This document shows positions 45,312 to 54,308 of a stretch of 64,000 bases of DNA, piece by piece. Each line of letters opens with the position of its first letter. Position 1 is the stretch's first letter. This DNA comes from Hahella sp. HNIBRBA332 (GTDB lineage: Bacteria; Pseudomonadota; Gammaproteobacteria; Pseudomonadales; Oleiphilaceae). The notes under the pieces are model-generated. The model had not been told where the DNA came from and ran no database searches. It was given only the letters and a program-made list of their open reading frames with translations. Made by a program: the position numbers and the translations under genes. The stretch lies in the NCBI RefSeq assembly GCF_030719035.1, contig NZ_CP132203.1, positions 6,718,501 through 6,782,500 of the forward strand, written 5' to 3'.

Positions 45312-45593
45312 TTAGAGCGCGGCCAAATCTAGTAGTTCCAACACCCTGGCGCTGTCGGACAGGTCGCCAATAATGCGTCGACTTCCCCAGGCCAGGGTCG
45401 GCGTCGCCAGCACGGCGTCATGCTCGGCGGTCTGAGGGTTTTGATCGAGGTCGACGATGTGCAGAGCGCAGCGGCCCGCCAGTACATTTTCGCAAAGGTG
45501 ACGGGCTGCGCGGATCGCATTCATTGATACTTTAGACGCGGATTGCACATAGAGCGTCAGCTCAAGCGGTGATGAGTCAGGCCCGGGCTGCAT
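45312..45593 (-). CDS. KaiB-like thioredoxin-fold protein
   Basis: A ~93-residue protein matching the KaiB-like domain: LELTLYVQSASKVSMNAIRAARHLCENVL, a HIVDLDQNP strand, then ATPTLAWG with the cis-Pro and a C-terminal RIIGDLSDSARVLELLDL. The start used is ATG 45593 with GGAG upstream; an upstream frame to 45653 has no signal. It overlaps the stop of the PAS/GGDEF/EAL/REC gene by 17 bp, so the two are translationally coupled. In bacteria without a Kai clock such proteins pair with signalling or stress proteins; the exact role here is unknown. Confidence 0.72.
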   Translation of the reverse strand: MQPGPDSSPLELTLYVQSASKVSMNAIRAARHLCENVLAGRCALHIVDLDQNPQTAEHDAVLATPTLAWGSRRIIGDLSDSARVLELLDLAAL

Positions 45594-48500
45594 CGCTGAC
45601 TCCGCTCGCTGTGTCCAACAGTCGCGTCTGGTGTTCTTTTTCGTATTGCTCAAAGGCTTCCGTCACGACTTGCTGTAGTTTGTCATCCTGCCAGGGCTTG
45701 GTAAGGAACTTGAATATCCAGCCTTTGTTTACCGCTTCTGTGATGGTCTCCATATCTACATAGCCGGTGAGAATCAGGCGGATTGCGTTGGGGTGCAGCT
45801 CTTTCACCCGATTCAGAAACTCGGTCCCTGACATGTCCGGCATACGCTGATCGGAGATAACGACCTGAATTGGAGTGCGCGCCATGATGTCAAACGCTTG
45901 CCGCGACGTGGTGGCGTGGAACACGTTGAACTGATGACGCAGCAATCGCTTGATGGCGCTACCCACGTTCATCTCGTCATCCAGCACCAGCAGGTTGCGG
46001 GCGGCGGTGGAAGGGGGAGGACGCACAGAGCGAATACGGGGGCTGGCGAGCAACGCTTCGATATTCGGCGCGCAGGCCGGTCGTCCCAGGAAAAAACCCT
46101 GGCCGACGTCACACCCCAGTCGTTGCAGATAGCGCAACTGAGCTTCCGTTTCGATGCCTTCCGCCACCACTTGCATATGCATGGTTCTAGCCATCGACAT
46201 GACGGTGCGGGCGATGGAGGCGGTATTGGGGTCGGTAGTGATATCGCGGACGAAAGTGATATCAAGTTTGAGCCGGTCAAAGGAGAAACTGCGCAGATGG
46301 CTGAAGCTGGAATAACCGACGCCGAAGTCGTCCACCGCCAGTTTGAGTCCCTGTTCCTTCAAGATATTCAGACGCTCGCGCATTTCGTCCACGTTGCGCA
46401 TGATGGCGCTTTCCGTCAGTTCGATCTCGATATGGCGACAGTCCACGCCGGTGTCAGTGAGAATGCTGTGCAGGGCGCTTTCGAAACGCGCCATGGTCAG
46501 TTGCTTCGCAGACAGGTTGATGGACATGGTCAATGGATGTGCGACCAAGTCAGACCAGGCTTTGGCTTGAACGCAGGCGGCGTGCAATACCCATTCTCCA
46601 ATGGCGCCGATAAGACCGGTTTCCTCTGCAATGGGGATGAACTTTCCGGGCGGGATGTCGCCGAGCTCTGGTTCATGCCAGCGCAACAGCGCTTCGACGC
46701 CGGTGATGACGCCGCTACGCAGGTCAACTTGAGGCTGATATTCCAAATGAAACTGCTGTTTCTCCAAGGCGGCGCGCAGGCGCACTTCCAGATCCAGGCG
46801 CTCCATCGCGGTTTTGTTGAGGTCTTCAGTAAAGAAGTGGAAGCGGTTGCGGCCCTCTTCTTTGGCCAGATACATGGCGATATCCGCGTTTTTTATCAGG
46901 ACTTCGGGGTGATCGCCATCCTGAGGGTAGATGCTGACGCCGATGCTGGCGGAAACCCGAATGTCGCGATGATCCAGTTGAATGGGCTGCGCGATCACAT
47001 CCATAAGACGGGAAATGAAGCTGGCGACTTTCTCTGGCGGCGAGATATCTGGAAGTATGATGACGAACTCGTCGCCGCCATAGCGCACAACGGTATCGCT
47101 GGCGCGGGCCATGCCGGTGAGTCGCTTGGCGATTACCTTCAGCATGGCGTCGCCGGCGTTATGACCGAGGCTGTCATTGATCAATTTAAACTGGTCAATA
47201 TCCAGAAATACAATCGCCACTTTGTGTTTGTTGCGGGCGGCGCGCCACAGCTCCTGACCCAGGCGGTCGCGCATCATGTTGCGGTTGGGCAGGCCGGTCA
47301 GGTCGTCATGGGTGGCCTGGTACTCCAGTTGTTCCTGATAATGCCGGCTTTCCGTGACGTCGTTGATCACGGCGACAAAATGGGTAAGCATGCGCCGGTC
47401 ATCGTAGACTGGCGCAATATGCAGCTCATTCCAGAATTGTGAACCGTCTTTGCGTTTATTGCGCAACAGAACGCAGCCTTCCTCCCGGTTGCGAATCAGA
47501 AAGTGCAGAGATTCTCTGCGGCGCTCTTCATCAACATCGCTTTGTAGAAAAAACGGGCCCTTCCCCAACACTTCATCGCTGCTATATCCCGTAATACGCT
47601 CGAATGCGGGGTTGACATAGACCAGCGGCAGATCAGGGCGGCGCGCATTGAGAATCAGGATGCCGTTGGGGGTGGACTCTACTGCGCGATTGCGCAAGCG
47701 CAGCGATTCTTCCGCCTTTTCCCGGGCATGCCGGGTGCGCAGGGAGACAACACCGTAGTAGAGGTCATCCGCGAGCTGTTCAAGCAACTCAATCTCTTCA
47801 TGGTCGAAAGCTTCCGCATATTCCGAATAAATGACCATGACCCCCAGCGTTTCGGGGGACTTGCCCACGGGTAAGGCGATCATGGACTGGCACAAGAGCG
47901 GGTTGTCCGTGTTGGCGGGGAGTCCATAGAGATCTGTCAGGTTATATTGCGTCACAGAGCTGTCCTCGCGAAGCGCGCGGATAACGGGATCATTCTCAGC
48001 CAGCGCCAGTCGCAGTCGCTCCTTCATCAATAAAAAGGGCGTCTCGTTTCCGGCCAATATGACATTGCCTGAGGTGTCCAGCCGCCCGTCATCGACCCAT
48101 CCAAACCAGGCGGTTTGATGGCGACCCACGCCAACCAACTGACGACAGAAGGACTCAATTAAATGCCTTTCGTCATTCTCTCTGACCAAGTGGTGGTCGC
48201 AGGCGGTGAGCACCGCCAGCGTGCGGTTACGACGCTGCAACAGGTGTTCTCGTTTACGGTGATCCGTCACGTCATGCAAAGTAATCAGATGCGCCTGGAT
48301 ATCGTTCCAGGGTAACGGTTGCGCTCTCATTTCCGCGATACGCTTGCCGCCTCTGGGAAACTCGACTTCAGCGTAATCGCCTATCAGGCAAGGGAAGCCG
48401 AATGACTGACCGATCAACATCTCTTTGGGCTTGCCGAAAATACGCTCCGCCGCCGGGTTGGCGAAGCGAATGACGCCCGCGTCGTCAATCACCAGAATAC

Positions 48501-49368
48501 TGTCCGCTTCAGCTGAAACGAGAGCGCCAAGCCGGTTTTCACTCTGGCGCAGCGCAACTTCATTTTGTTTTTGCTGACTGATATCCGTGACATAGATATT
48601 GGCGACTTTCTCCCGAGAGGAGGACGGTCGGTCGCAGGATAGAGTCAGAAGAAAGTGTCGATTGTTGCGCTCCAGCTCCAGCGTCGCCGTGTCTCCTGAT
48701 TTGATCACCTTGTGCAGGGCGGCGGACCAGGATGAGGGAATCGATTCGCCGATGGCGGTTCCCCACAGCTTGAGAAATTCCGCCGCAGCGTAATTGACGT
48801 AGATAATCGCTCCATTGCTGGTTGCGCGCATGATCGGGTGGGGGCTTAAGGTCGCCAGACTGGCCATGGAGCCTATCTGTTCATTGGTTTCCCGGCTGTC
48901 AGTGATGTCGCGACCGATGGATTGAAACTCCAGCAGTCGCCCTTGTGAGTCAAAAATCCCTCGGTCCGTCCAAAGCAACCATCGCTGGGCTCCGCGCCCG
49001 TCGATAACTCTGCGTTCTTGCTGGCTGACAGGGGAGGACTGAGTAATCCGGCGCATTTGTTCATGAATCACGTTGCGTTCTTCAGGGGGCGACAAGGTGA
49101 AGATCGATTTTCCAATCAAGGCGTCTCTGGAAGACCCGAAGTAGCGGCAATATTGCGAATTCACATAAGTGATGGTTCCGTCCGGTTTCCAGCGGCATAT
49201 CAATTCGGGAATGTCGTCGAGGATGTACTGAAATCGGGCTTCATGAGGAACGGCGAGAAAGGGACCTTTTATGGCGCGCCGCCCGCTGGGAAGGGCTTTG
49301 TCAGATCTGGGCCCGGCGTGGGCCTGCGGTTGGCGCAGACGCCCGCTGTTCCTTGTATTTTTCGGCAT
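45577..49368 (-). CDS. Multi-sensor c-di-GMP protein, PAS-PAS-PAS-GAF-PAS-GGDEF-EAL-REC
   Basis: This 1263-residue protein has no membrane segment. Approximate domains: PAS (45-165), PAS (170-275), PAS (280-385), GAF (390-550), PAS (555-680), GGDEF (685-850), EAL (865-1110) and REC (1130-1250). GGDEF is intact (RYGGDEF) with an RASD inhibition site. EAL keeps EALLRW and VDDFGVGYSS, so both synthesis and breakdown of c-di-GMP are possible. The receiver has ISDQRMPDMSG and KFLTKPW, like RpfG-type regulators, and lies at the C-terminus, which is uncommon. It overlaps the KaiB-like gene. AAGGACC lies before the ATG. Confidence 0.9.
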   Translation of the reverse strand: MPKNTRNSGRLRQPQAHAGPRSDKALPSGRRAIKGPFLAVPHEARFQYILDDIPELICRWKPDGTITYVNSQYCRYFGSSRDALIGKSIFTLSPPEERNVIHEQMRRITQSSPVSQQERRVIDGRGAQRWLLWTDRGIFDSQGRLLEFQSIGRDITDSRETNEQIGSMASLATLSPHPIMRATSNGAIIYVNYAAAEFLKLWGTAIGESIPSSWSAALHKVIKSGDTATLELERNNRHFLLTLSCDRPSSSREKVANIYVTDISQQKQNEVALRQSENRLGALVSAEADSILVIDDAGVIRFANPAAERIFGKPKEMLIGQSFGFPCLIGDYAEVEFPRGGKRIAEMRAQPLPWNDIQAHLITLHDVTDHRKREHLLQRRNRTLAVLTACDHHLVRENDERHLIESFCRQLVGVGRHQTAWFGWVDDGRLDTSGNVILAGNETPFLLMKERLRLALAENDPVIRALREDSSVTQYNLTDLYGLPANTDNPLLCQSMIALPVGKSPETLGVMVIYSEYAEAFDHEEIELLEQLADDLYYGVVSLRTRHAREKAEESLRLRNRAVESTPNGILILNARRPDLPLVYVNPAFERITGYSSDEVLGKGPFFLQSDVDEERRRESLHFLIRNREEGCVLLRNKRKDGSQFWNELHIAPVYDDRRMLTHFVAVINDVTESRHYQEQLEYQATHDDLTGLPNRNMMRDRLGQELWRAARNKHKVAIVFLDIDQFKLINDSLGHNAGDAMLKVIAKRLTGMARASDTVVRYGGDEFVIILPDISPPEKVASFISRLMDVIAQPIQLDHRDIRVSASIGVSIYPQDGDHPEVLIKNADIAMYLAKEEGRNRFHFFTEDLNKTAMERLDLEVRLRAALEKQQFHLEYQPQVDLRSGVITGVEALLRWHEPELGDIPPGKFIPIAEETGLIGAIGEWVLHAACVQAKAWSDLVAHPLTMSINLSAKQLTMARFESALHSILTDTGVDCRHIEIELTESAIMRNVDEMRERLNILKEQGLKLAVDDFGVGYSSFSHLRSFSFDRLKLDITFVRDITTDPNTASIARTVMSMARTMHMQVVAEGIETEAQLRYLQRLGCDVGQGFFLGRPACAPNIEALLASPRIRSVRPPPSTAARNLLVLDDEMNVGSAIKRLLRHQFNVFHATTSRQAFDIMARTPIQVVISDQRMPDMSGTEFLNRVKELHPNAIRLILTGYVDMETITEAVNKGWIFKFLTKPWQDDKLQQVVTEAFEQYEKEHQTRLLDTASGVSDAARA

Positions 49369-49548
49369 CCATCTTGGTCCTTATAAGCCCTGAAATCTCT
49401 CAGTCGGTCTCAAAAGAATAGGTCAGCTTACTCAATATATCCAAGGCTCACGGGCGTGAAAAATGAGCCGGCGGCCCCGTTGTTATGCGAATGCGGCAGG
49501 AGTATTCGTTAAGTGGCGGAAAACGTGACGGATTTATAAATGAAGGGA

Positions 49549-49574
49549 TTCGGCGGCGAGTTTTCGCCGCCGAA
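49549..49574 (-). terminator. Hairpin after purD
   Basis: An 11-bp perfect stem (TTCGGCGGCGA / TCGCCGCCGAA) with loop GTTT lies twelve bases past the purD stop. On the plus strand it is followed by A residues; on the minus strand the T run precedes the stem, so termination may depend on the hairpin alone. Confidence 0.6.
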
Positions 49575-49585
49575 AAAAGTGGGAA

Positions 49586-50884
49586 TCAGGCGTTTTTGTT
49601 TGCCTGCTCCCGGGCGATAGCGCGGTAAGCGATATCTTTGCGGTAGTACATGTCCAGCCAGTCGATGCGGGCGACCTGTTCATACGCTTTACGTTGCGCT
49701 TCGGTGACATCCGCGCCCAAGGCGGTGGCGCACAGTACGCGTCCACCCTGGGTGACGACTTGGCCGTCGCGCAGGGTCGTGCCGGCGTGAAATACTTTGG
49801 CGTCAGCCCGGTCTGCGTTCTCCAGTCCGGAGATTACGGCGCCTTTCGCATAGCTGTCCGGATATCCGCCGGCGGCCAACACTACGCCCACGGCGGCGCG
49901 CGCGTCCCACTCCGAGGTTTTGCTGTCCAGCGCGCCTTGAGTGGCGGCGATGCACAGTTCAACCAAATCTGACTGCATGCGCATCATGATGGGTTGGGTT
50001 TCAGGGTCGCCGAAACGGCAGTTGTACTCAATGACTTTAGGCGCGCCATCCGCGCCGATCATCAAGCCAGCGTACAGGAAGCCCACGTAATCGTTGCCTT
50101 CCTGCGCCATGCCCTGCACGGTGGGATAAATCACTTCGCGCATGACGCGCTCATGGACGCTGTCAGTGACGACTGGCGCGGGAGAATAAGCGCCCATGCC
50201 GCCGGTATTGGGACCAGTGTCGCCGTCGCCGACGCGTTTGTGATCCTGACTGGTGGCCATAGGCAACACGTGTTTACCGTCCACCATCACGATGAAACTG
50301 GCTTCTTCGCCTTCCAGAAATTCTTCAATCACCACGCGGTGCCCTGCGTCGCCGAATTTGGCGTCAGCCAGCATATCACGCACTGCGTCTTCCGCTTCTT
50401 CCAGCGTCATCGCGACAATAACGCCTTTGCCTGCGGCAAGGCCGTCCGCTTTCACCACGATCGGAGCGCCCTGTTCGCGCAGGTAGGCGAGAGCGGGCTC
50501 AATCTCAGTGAAGCTCTGATAGGCGGCGGTAGGAATATTGTGGCGAGCCAGAAAATCTTTGGTGAAGGCCTTTGAGCCCTCCAGTTGCGCGGCGCCCTGA
50601 GAGGGGCCGAAGATGCGCAAACCTTCCGCCTGGAAGCGGTTTACAACACCCGCCACCAATGGGGCTTCTGGACCAACGATAGTGAGCTCCACCTGGTTGT
50701 CTTTGGCGAAGGCAATCAGCGCATCGAAGTCGAGCACATCAATCGCCACATTTTCCAGTTTGGGTTCCAGAGCTGTGCCGGCGTTACCTGGCGCGACAAA
50801 TACGGTGTTTACATAATCCGCCTGCGCCGCTTTCCAGGCCAGGGCGTGTTCCCGGCCGCCGCTGCCGATGACCAAAACATTCAT
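49586..50884 (-). CDS. purD: Phosphoribosylamine-glycine ligase (GARS)
   Basis: This 432-residue ATP-grasp enzyme makes glycinamide ribonucleotide, the second step of purine synthesis. It begins MNVLVIGSGGREHALAWKA, the characteristic N-terminus, at ATG 50884 with GGAG upstream; the frame up to 51028 overlaps purH and is rejected. Visible motifs are IVVKADGLAAGKGV, NTGGMGAYSPAP and EYNCRFGDPETQ. It follows purH by 91 bp. Confidence 0.97.
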   Translation of the reverse strand: MNVLVIGSGGREHALAWKAAQADYVNTVFVAPGNAGTALEPKLENVAIDVLDFDALIAFAKDNQVELTIVGPEAPLVAGVVNRFQAEGLRIFGPSQGAAQLEGSKAFTKDFLARHNIPTAAYQSFTEIEPALAYLREQGAPIVVKADGLAAGKGVIVAMTLEEAEDAVRDMLADAKFGDAGHRVVIEEFLEGEEASFIVMVDGKHVLPMATSQDHKRVGDGDTGPNTGGMGAYSPAPVVTDSVHERVMREVIYPTVQGMAQEGNDYVGFLYAGLMIGADGAPKVIEYNCRFGDPETQPIMMRMQSDLVELCIAATQGALDSKTSEWDARAAVGVVLAAGGYPDSYAKGAVISGLENADRADAKVFHAGTTLRDGQVVTQGGRVLCATALGADVTEAQRKAYEQVARIDWLDMYYRKDIAYRAIAREQANKNA

Positions 50885-50975
50885 CTGTTTGCTCCACATT
50901 TGCGAGCGGAGCCTGACGCTCCGCGGTAATTGGGGTTTAGCGGCTACTCGGACGCTGGTAGCCGCTGGTGCGGAA

Positions 50976-52553
50976 TTAGTGTCGGAAATGGCGCATGCCG
51001 GTGAACACCATGGCGATGCCGTGTTCATTGGCTGCGTCGATCACTTCCTGATCGCGCATTGAGCCGCCGGGCTGAATGATCGCCGTAATGCCGGCCGCCG
51101 CCGCTGCGTCAACGCTGTCCCGGAACGGGAAGAAGGCGTCTGACGCCATGACCGAGCCTTTGACTTCCAGGTTCTCATCCGCTGCTTTGATACCTGCGAT
51201 CTTGGCGCTGTATACGCGGCTCATCTGGCCGGCGCCGATGCCGATCGTGCGTCCGCTCTTGGCGTAAACAATGGCGTTGGATTTTACGAACTTGGCGACT
51301 TCCCAGGCGAACAGCAGGTCGTTCAGTTCCTGTTCCGTGGGCGCGCGATCCGTCACCATTTTCAGCGCATCCATATTCACCATGCCCAGATCGCGGTCCT
51401 GCACCAGCAGGCCGCCAGTGACGCGCTTGAAGTCGAACGCGCTGAGGCGTTCGCCCTGGAACTCTCCGCATTCCAGCACCCGGACATTGGTCTTGGCGGA
51501 CAGTGCTGCACGGGCTCCCTCGCTGACTTTGGGGGCGATGATCACCTCAACGAACTGGCGGGAAATGATCGCCTCAGCGGTGTCGGCGTCCAGCTCGCGG
51601 TTAAAGGCGATAATGCCGCCGAAAGCGGAGGTGGGGTCCGTCGCATAGGCCAGTTCGTAGGCTTGCTTGATGTCTACGCCAATGGCGACGCCGCAAGGAT
51701 TGGCGTGCTTGACGATAACGCAGGCGGCGTCGGCGAATGGCTTCACGCACTCCAGCGCAGCGTCGGTGTCTGCGATGTTGTTATAGGACAGCTCTTTGCC
51801 CTGCAACTGAGTGGCGGTGGAGACAGAGGCCTCGCGCGCATTCGCTTCTACATAAAAGGCGGCGCTTTGGTGAGGATTTTCCCCATAACGGAGATCCTGC
51901 TTCTTAATAAACTGCTGATTGAGGGTGCGAGGATAAGCGCTCTCTTCGCTCTGAACCTTCAGGCCGAGATAATTGGCGATGGCTCCGTCGTAGGCGGAAG
52001 TGTGTTCAAACGCTTTGACGGCGAGATCAAAGCGGCGAGAGAAAGCCAGGGCGCCGCCATTTGCCTGCAACTCGGCGACAATGTCGTTGTAATCGGAAGG
52101 ATTAACCACAATCGCTACATCTTTATGGTTTTTCGCCGCAGAACGCACCATTGTCGGCCCGCCGATGTCGATGTTCTCAATCGCATCTTCCAGCGAGCAA
52201 TTAGGGCGTGCGATGGTGGCTTCGAAAGGATAGAGATTGACGACCACCAGATCGATCTGCGCGATGCCGTGCTCCGTCATCACCGCGTCGTCCTGACCGC
52301 GACGGCCCAGAATGCCGCCGTGTACTTTGGGGTGCAATGTTTTCACTCGCCCGTCCATCATTTCCGGGAAACCGGTGTAGTCAGAAACTTCACGCACCGG
52401 GACGGATTCCTGCTGCAATAATTTATACGTACCGCCGGTGGACAGGATTTCCACGCCGAGATCAGCCAGGGACTTGGCGAATTCGACGATGCCGGATTTA
52501 TCGGAAACGCTGATGAGCGCTCGTTTGATCTTCACATTATCTGGGCTGGACAT
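50976..52553 (-). CDS. purH: AICAR transformylase/IMP cyclohydrolase
   Basis: This 525-residue bifunctional enzyme carries out the last two steps of IMP synthesis. The N-terminal MGS-like cyclohydrolase part shows ALISVSDKSGIVEFA and FPEMMDGRVKTLHPKVHGG. The transformylase part shows QDLRYGENPHQSA, VKHANPCGVA and the C-terminal FPFRDSVDAAA and IQPGGSMRD blocks. The length is normal. Confidence 0.97.
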   Translation of the reverse strand: MSSPDNVKIKRALISVSDKSGIVEFAKSLADLGVEILSTGGTYKLLQQESVPVREVSDYTGFPEMMDGRVKTLHPKVHGGILGRRGQDDAVMTEHGIAQIDLVVVNLYPFEATIARPNCSLEDAIENIDIGGPTMVRSAAKNHKDVAIVVNPSDYNDIVAELQANGGALAFSRRFDLAVKAFEHTSAYDGAIANYLGLKVQSEESAYPRTLNQQFIKKQDLRYGENPHQSAAFYVEANAREASVSTATQLQGKELSYNNIADTDAALECVKPFADAACVIVKHANPCGVAIGVDIKQAYELAYATDPTSAFGGIIAFNRELDADTAEAIISRQFVEVIIAPKVSEGARAALSAKTNVRVLECGEFQGERLSAFDFKRVTGGLLVQDRDLGMVNMDALKMVTDRAPTEQELNDLLFAWEVAKFVKSNAIVYAKSGRTIGIGAGQMSRVYSAKIAGIKAADENLEVKGSVMASDAFFPFRDSVDAAAAAGITAIIQPGGSMRDQEVIDAANEHGIAMVFTGMRHFRH

Positions 52554-52653
52554 GATAAGTTGATCTCTTGCCTTAGTGCAGAATTATCAGGGTCAGTTAC
52601 CGAAACGCCAACAGACCCTAGCGTAAAAAAGCTTAGCCTGTTGTGCAAAAAAC

Positions 52654-52716
52654 AAAAGAGGGCTCTTGTGCCGGACATTTCAGAGTTGGATGAGAAATGT
52701 CGGCGAGCCCTCTTTT
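52654..52716 (-). terminator. Terminator of the dusB-fis operon
   Basis: AAAAGAGGGCTC (52654-52665) pairs with GAGCCCTCTTTT (52705-52716). Inside, GGACATTTC pairs with GAAATGTC, giving a long imperfect stem. It ends in TTTT on the minus strand and lies between the fis stop and the purH start. This is one of the clearest intrinsic terminators in the window. Confidence 0.85.
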
Positions 52717-52737
52717 AAAAGATGTGTGATTCAGCGA

Positions 52738-53046
52738 TTACAGTAGGTCGTACTGCTTCAGCTTCTTGCGCAGCGTGCCGCGGTTCAAGCCCAGCAGGAC
52801 AGAAGCCTTGGTTTGGTTATTGCGGGTGTATTTCAGCACCTGCTCAAGCAGGGGAGCTTCAACTTCGGAAAGCACCATTTGATAGACGTCTTTGACGGGA
52901 GCTCCGTCCAGTTGCGCGAAATAGTTCGCCAGCGCTTGATCAACGCTATCGCGCAAAGTCATGGTTTGAGTGGCCGACTGCTCCACGGTCAGTAATTTAT
53001 TAGCTCCAGAACCGGTTTCTGTTGTAACGATAGATTCTGTAGTCAT
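52738..53046 (-). CDS. fis: DNA-binding protein Fis
   Basis: A 102-residue nucleoid protein with the C-terminal helix-turn-helix NNQTKASVLLGLNRGTLRKKLKQYDLL. It bends DNA and regulates rRNA and many growth-phase genes. The ATG overlaps the dusB stop codon as ATGA, the classic dusB-fis arrangement with coupled translation. The N-terminal ~30 residues are Thr/Ser-rich and less conserved. Confidence 0.96.
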   Translation of the reverse strand: MTTESIVTTETGSGANKLLTVEQSATQTMTLRDSVDQALANYFAQLDGAPVKDVYQMVLSEVEAPLLEQVLKYTRNNQTKASVLLGLNRGTLRKKLKQYDLL

Positions 53047-54053
53047 GCGGCTTTTTCCTCTCCTTCAATACTCAGATGCTCAAAAAAGTGATGGAGTTCA
53101 TCCAGCTGCGCTTGAGCATCGTTTAAACGATTAAATTGTGACTTGAAAATGGCCCCAATATTTGCGGTTTGCAGATACCAGCCCACATGCTTGCGTGCGA
53201 TGCGGACGCCTTGGTAGTCACCATAAAACTCGTGTAACGCTTTAATATGACCGATGAGTATCTGCTTAATCTCATCCATTGGCGGTTCCGGTAAGCGCTC
53301 TCCGGTAGCGATAAAGTGTTCGATTTCACGGAAAATCCAGGGACGTCCCTGGGCTCCTCTGCCGATCATCAATGCGTCGACGCCGGTGTAATCCAACACA
53401 TGCCTGGCTTGTTCAACACAGGTAATATCGCCGTTGGCCACCACCGGAATGGATACGCTTTGCTTGATCTCAGCTATAGTGTCGTACTCCGCCGTTCCCT
53501 CGTATTTGCACTCGCGGGTTCTGCCGTGCACAGCGAGCGATTGTATGCCGCAATCTTCCGCAATGCGGGCGACAGTCACCCCGTTCCGGCTTTGCCGGCT
53601 CCATCCGGTACGTATTTTCAGTGTCACCGGCACAGAGACAGCGCTTACCACAGCCGTCAATATATCTTTCACCAGGGCTTCATCTCTTAACAAAGCTGAG
53701 CCTGCCGCTTTGTTACAGACCTTTTTTGCGGGACAACCCATGTTGATATCGATGATTTGCGCGCCATGTTCGACGTTGTATCTCGCCGCTTCGGCCAACA
53801 TCTCCGGCTCAGCGCCGGCGATTTGCACCGCAATGGGCTCGCCTTCGCCGTCGTGATCCATACGTAATCTGGATTTTCGGGTATCTCGCAGATCCGGATT
53901 CGCAGCCATCATTTCCGACACTGCGAGGCCTGCGCCCAGACTACGGCACAGCAGCCTGAAGGGGCGGTCGGTCACTCCAGCCATCGGGGCCAGTATCAAA
54001 TTGTTACGCAACTCATAGGGTCCAATTTTCACGGCCGCTTCCGCTCTGGTCAT
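53043..54053 (-). CDS. dusB: tRNA-dihydrouridine synthase B
   Basis: This 336-residue FMN-dependent TIM-barrel enzyme reduces uridine to dihydrouridine in the tRNA D-loop region. Motifs: LAPMAGVTDRPFR, DINMGCPAKKVCNKAAGSALL (C108-type catalytic Cys in MGCP), LKIRTGW, AVHGRTRECKYEG and ALMIGRGAQGRPWIF. It is the first gene of the dusB-fis operon. Confidence 0.96.
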   Translation of the reverse strand: MTRAEAAVKIGPYELRNNLILAPMAGVTDRPFRLLCRSLGAGLAVSEMMAANPDLRDTRKSRLRMDHDGEGEPIAVQIAGAEPEMLAEAARYNVEHGAQIIDINMGCPAKKVCNKAAGSALLRDEALVKDILTAVVSAVSVPVTLKIRTGWSRQSRNGVTVARIAEDCGIQSLAVHGRTRECKYEGTAEYDTIAEIKQSVSIPVVANGDITCVEQARHVLDYTGVDALMIGRGAQGRPWIFREIEHFIATGERLPEPPMDEIKQILIGHIKALHEFYGDYQGVRIARKHVGWYLQTANIGAIFKSQFNRLNDAQAQLDELHHFFEHLSIEGEEKAA

Positions 54054-54308
54054 AAGAAATGACTAAAAAGTGTTCGCCCTGGATAGGGGTGCCTATGATA
54101 CTCAGATGATGAATGACGGGAAAGACTTGAAATTTTAAAAATAGAGTATTTTTTATCCCAAATCTCAATATGTTGGTTATTCGTTAATCATAACGACGAG
54201 GCGTATAGGTTAAATGGCCTATTTGTAGAACTTGGCCATCGAGTCAAGTCCAAATTGCGCTTGTTTGTATCGGCTCTTGTCTCAATGGCGCGCCCCTTCC
54301 GGGCCTTC

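Noticed and set aside
45898..47442. 514-codon plus-strand frame
   Set aside because: Antisense to the GGDEF/EAL region whose domain motifs are unmistakable.
50885..51028. N-terminal extension of purD
   Set aside because: It overlaps purH, and the canonical MNVLVIGSGGREH start with its ribosome-binding site is at 50884.
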